DNA of 64,000 nucleotides, taken from contig NC_090129.1 in NCBI RefSeq assembly GCF_040581485.1, positions 8,294,501 through 8,358,500 of the forward strand, given 5' to 3'. This document shows positions 61,480-64,000 of this stretch, in pieces. Positions within the stretch are counted from its first letter, which is position 1; every line of letters begins with the position of its first letter. Below the pieces are notes generated by a model that saw only the letters and a program-made list of their open reading frames with translations, was not told where the DNA came from and searched no databases. A program made the position numbers and the translations under genes. Origin of the DNA: Linepithema humile (Eukaryota > Arthropoda > Insecta > Hymenoptera > Formicidae).

Positions 61480-61595
61480 CATTGGAAATTGAGATTGCGA
61501 ATTGGAGATTAGAATTCGACCAATCTTAATCTTAGTCCACTTTGTCTTGATAAGTCGAATTCCAATCTCCAATTCGCAATCTTCAATCTCCAATG
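61480..61595. repeat. 116-bp fold-back hairpin, 41-42-bp arms
   Basis: The arms 61480-61520 and 61554-61595 are near-perfect inverted copies (shared core GATTGCGAATTGGAGATT), with a 33-nt loop. Size and shape fit either a small fold-back element or a hairpin-RNA/miRNA-like precursor. No known miRNA sequence was recognised. Confidence 0.8.
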
Positions 61596-62389
61596 CATAG
61601 TGTGATACGGTTTAACGTTTATTGCTGCTCAACAATATTCCAATCGTACATTAGTCAAACATAAGAGACCGGATAATTCTTTAGTTGATAATATTAACAA
61701 AATATAAATTTCTTTTTTATCTCTTTGTTATGCATAAAATATTCTACAAATTTCGAAGTCTGATAAATATTTTTCATCCCGCGTAAGTTATCAAATTACT
61801 CTTAATATTGCTCTCTATACAGGCTATAATAATAAAGATAGAAAGATAAATCGATGCACACGAGCGCGAGCTTAATGAAAAGGAATCATATCTCCTCGAG
61901 GCGCAATTACACGACCGCTTGGCATCGCTCTTTATTGCGCGATAAAACGGCAAAGACGGTCATCGAGTGAAGTATCTGCGGCAGCTGTCGGCGCGACGAA
62001 ATAATCGTAATAGAATTGTCAAAATGTAGTCGCGCGTTATTTTATGAGTGTGAATCGATGTGAATCGCGCCGGATGGGGGAGGACTTCTTTAGCGAGAGG
62101 CGCAACGGATCCGTGGAGAATCGTTTCCCCGGAGAATTACCGGGGTATTATATCGAACTGGCAGGACGGCGAGATAGGGGTCTGGTGCAAATGGAGTAGT
62201 CCGGCGGAATATGCTAGTGTCACGAGGATGCTTACTAATACCTCGGATTATACAGATATCTCTACGGTATATCTTATTCGCGCGATCGCTACGGCTCCTC
62301 GCACGTACATACGTAGGCTGCGTCTTTGGGAAATTACCATATCGCGATAAAAGTCAGCGCGAGGGTTATCGGCATTATTTCTGGCGTAG

Positions 62390-62445
62390 GAAAAATGTGG
62401 GTTCACGTTACAGCAGCAAGAAAAATATGGTTCATGTTACACCAG
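62390..62445 (+). repeat. about 29-bp tandem duplication
   Basis: GAAAAATGTGGGTTCACGTT is followed by a diverged copy, GAAAAATATGGTTCATGTTA, 30 bp later. Confidence 0.6.
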
Positions 62446-63551
62446 TTACAAGCGCGAGACTAAGATTTATTCTTTTTGTATCGTCCTCTGCTTTGGATAC
62501 CGGCGTGTGTAAAGAGTCAGAAACACTATTTAAAAGATTGCAAATTATATACACGATTCCTCAGAACTGTCGTTGTTCTTTCCATCTTGCGAACTTTTTA
62601 CAGATACTTCATTAAAATTTTTTAAATAAAAATTTAATTAGACATAAAAAATAACATGTACATATATTAGATATTCCTTGTGGTTACTGTATATATAAAT
62701 TTGTCCTTGGACAAATCTACAATCTATTCGTTATTTATCTAAAACATTAATATAAAATTGGGGTACGAAATATGATTTATATGATCAAAGAGATAGACTG
62801 TCTTTTCACGTTTTTTGCGGTAGAGAGTTTTAAGGTGGAAGAGGGTCCACTGAATGCACACGCTTTATTATGTAGACCGATTTGAGAGGTATCGCACCGC
62901 TTTCTCGATTCGATTGGATCGGCCGATTCGCTCGGACGACGAATGTATATCGTGCCGTGTAGTACGATGCTGGGGGCAGAGAGAGGTCGGATTGTAGACG
63001 GTGGATGGGGTTACAGGGTTGCCAGATCGCGTAATGAAATATGCGTGACGAGAGGTCCCACGAGCCCCGGACTCGCTCCACTGTTACTCAGTTCAGCTCA
63101 GCCCGGCGCGGTTCAGTTCTGTTCAGGAAGGGTGGCACGTTATATTATTCAATTATGTCATTCGAGTTATACGCACGGGCCCGCGAAGGTGCGACGGGGA
63201 CGGAGAGCAAATAGATCGAACGAACGAGGAGAGAGATAGAAAGACACCGCGTCCCCTTTCCTTCCGCCTACGAGCTGGCAACGCCGTATCCGTGAGTAAG
63301 TGCGGCGGTGCCTCCTGCTTTAAGGGCGCAGCCATTATGAAATTGTAGTTACTCGATTAATTTCACCCCGGGCGCGAATTATCATAAGATAATAGGCTCT
63401 CCCCCGGTTCGTTCGCTCGCGCGCGGAGCCAAGTTAGCGGTTCAATGAAATGTTTTATTGCCAATTACGGTGCGCCATTGGCGTCCTCTGTTGAAAGCAC
63501 TTTGCTAATTATTCCGCATGGATAGGCCTTCCTTTAACTTATGTAAAAGAT

Positions 63552-63567
63552 TTTAATTGCAATTAAA
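63552..63567. promoter_or_regulatory. 16-bp palindrome TTTAATTGCAATTAAA
   Basis: A perfect palindrome holds two ATTA homeodomain cores facing each other with four bases between them (TAAT-TGCA-ATTA), in a GC-richer flank. It could be a homeodomain dimer site. Confidence 0.35.
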
Positions 63568-64000
63568 AAGAGTGTCGCGACGAGTCTTGATAACGTGTAA
63601 CACGTTGATTTAGAAGCGTCGCGAGTATCCGTTTTGTTTCGCTATTGCTATAATGTGCGTTTTGAAGAGAACATTACCTCGTTGTGATTTATATCAATGA
63701 TGACAAACGTTGCGTGTGTCTCAGGCGTTGATATCATTCGGCCGCGTGAGAGAAATTTCATTAGAATCACGCGAATATTCCGCAACGAGGTGCGATCGGC
63801 CGAGAGAAGACGGGGTAGCCAAAGGCAAAGATAATAAATCAGCGCGCAAGATTTCCCGTGCCGATGACAAACACAATAAGTCCCAATTTCGGTCATTTAT
63901 ATACGCTACGCCCGGGATAATATGACGGAGGATCCTTTGTGCACACACAAGGGGGGACACCACGCCGGGAGTACGGCGGACGCACATGAGTGACGTCACT

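Larger units (their letters stand above)
61596..64000. other. non-coding to window end; CpG-rich from 61.9 kb on and off
   Basis: No gene is supported. A short tandem duplication lies at 62390-62445. A cluster of CAGTT/TCAGT words at 63085-63127 resembles initiator sequence, but no downstream element is clear. The last kilobase is CpG-rich with overlapping short frames. Confidence 0.5.

Overview
The window is 64 kb of animal nuclear DNA, almost certainly from an insect. Introns are short, with GT-AG ends. The proteins are metazoan orthologues, and the background is very AT-rich with sharp CpG-rich islands and long (CT)n tracts. That texture is typical of Hymenoptera (ant or bee), but this is an inference from composition and no species call is made.

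Only the first 7.4 kb is ordinary gene-dense sequence. It holds three housekeeping genes: the 3' four fifths of eIF4A (1-2298, +), the complete five-exon 18S rRNA methyltransferase BUD23 (4693-5939, +), and the complete four-exon mitochondrial ribosomal protein MRPL46 (6261-7423, -). BUD23 and MRPL46 converge with only 321 bp between stop codons. All three serve translation: initiation helicase, small-subunit rRNA modification and mitoribosome. A CACGTG E-box lies about 145 bp upstream of the BUD23 start codon.

From 7.4 to 12.3 kb, divergent from MRPL46, is a block I could not match to any protein. A two-exon unit has been copied in tandem three times, and the donor and acceptor sites are kept in all copies while the introns diverged. 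It looks like a spliced non-coding transcript with duplicated exons.

From 12.3 kb to the end no conventional gene is recognisable. The sequence alternates AT-rich stretches with CpG-rich islands carrying YY1/Pho-type, RFX X-box, GAGA-type, homeodomain-palindrome and core-promoter motifs. That layout fits the 5' regulatory landscape or giant introns of a regulated gene continuing past the right edge. Three small exon-like segments (40370-40416, 47103-47201, 55484-55608), each with consensus splice sites, join in one open phase. The first carries an ATG in good context with an upstream in-frame stop. They may be the start of that gene; the product is not recognised.

Repeats include a 1.2 kb element with about 150-bp inverted terminal repeats (25605-26826), several long fold-back hairpins (14581-14721, 41831-41958, 61480-61595), a diverged threefold tandem repeat (16186-16930), three (CT)n arrays and a G-rich cluster (45361-45640). 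No tRNA, rRNA, CRISPR or recognisable autonomous transposase was seen.
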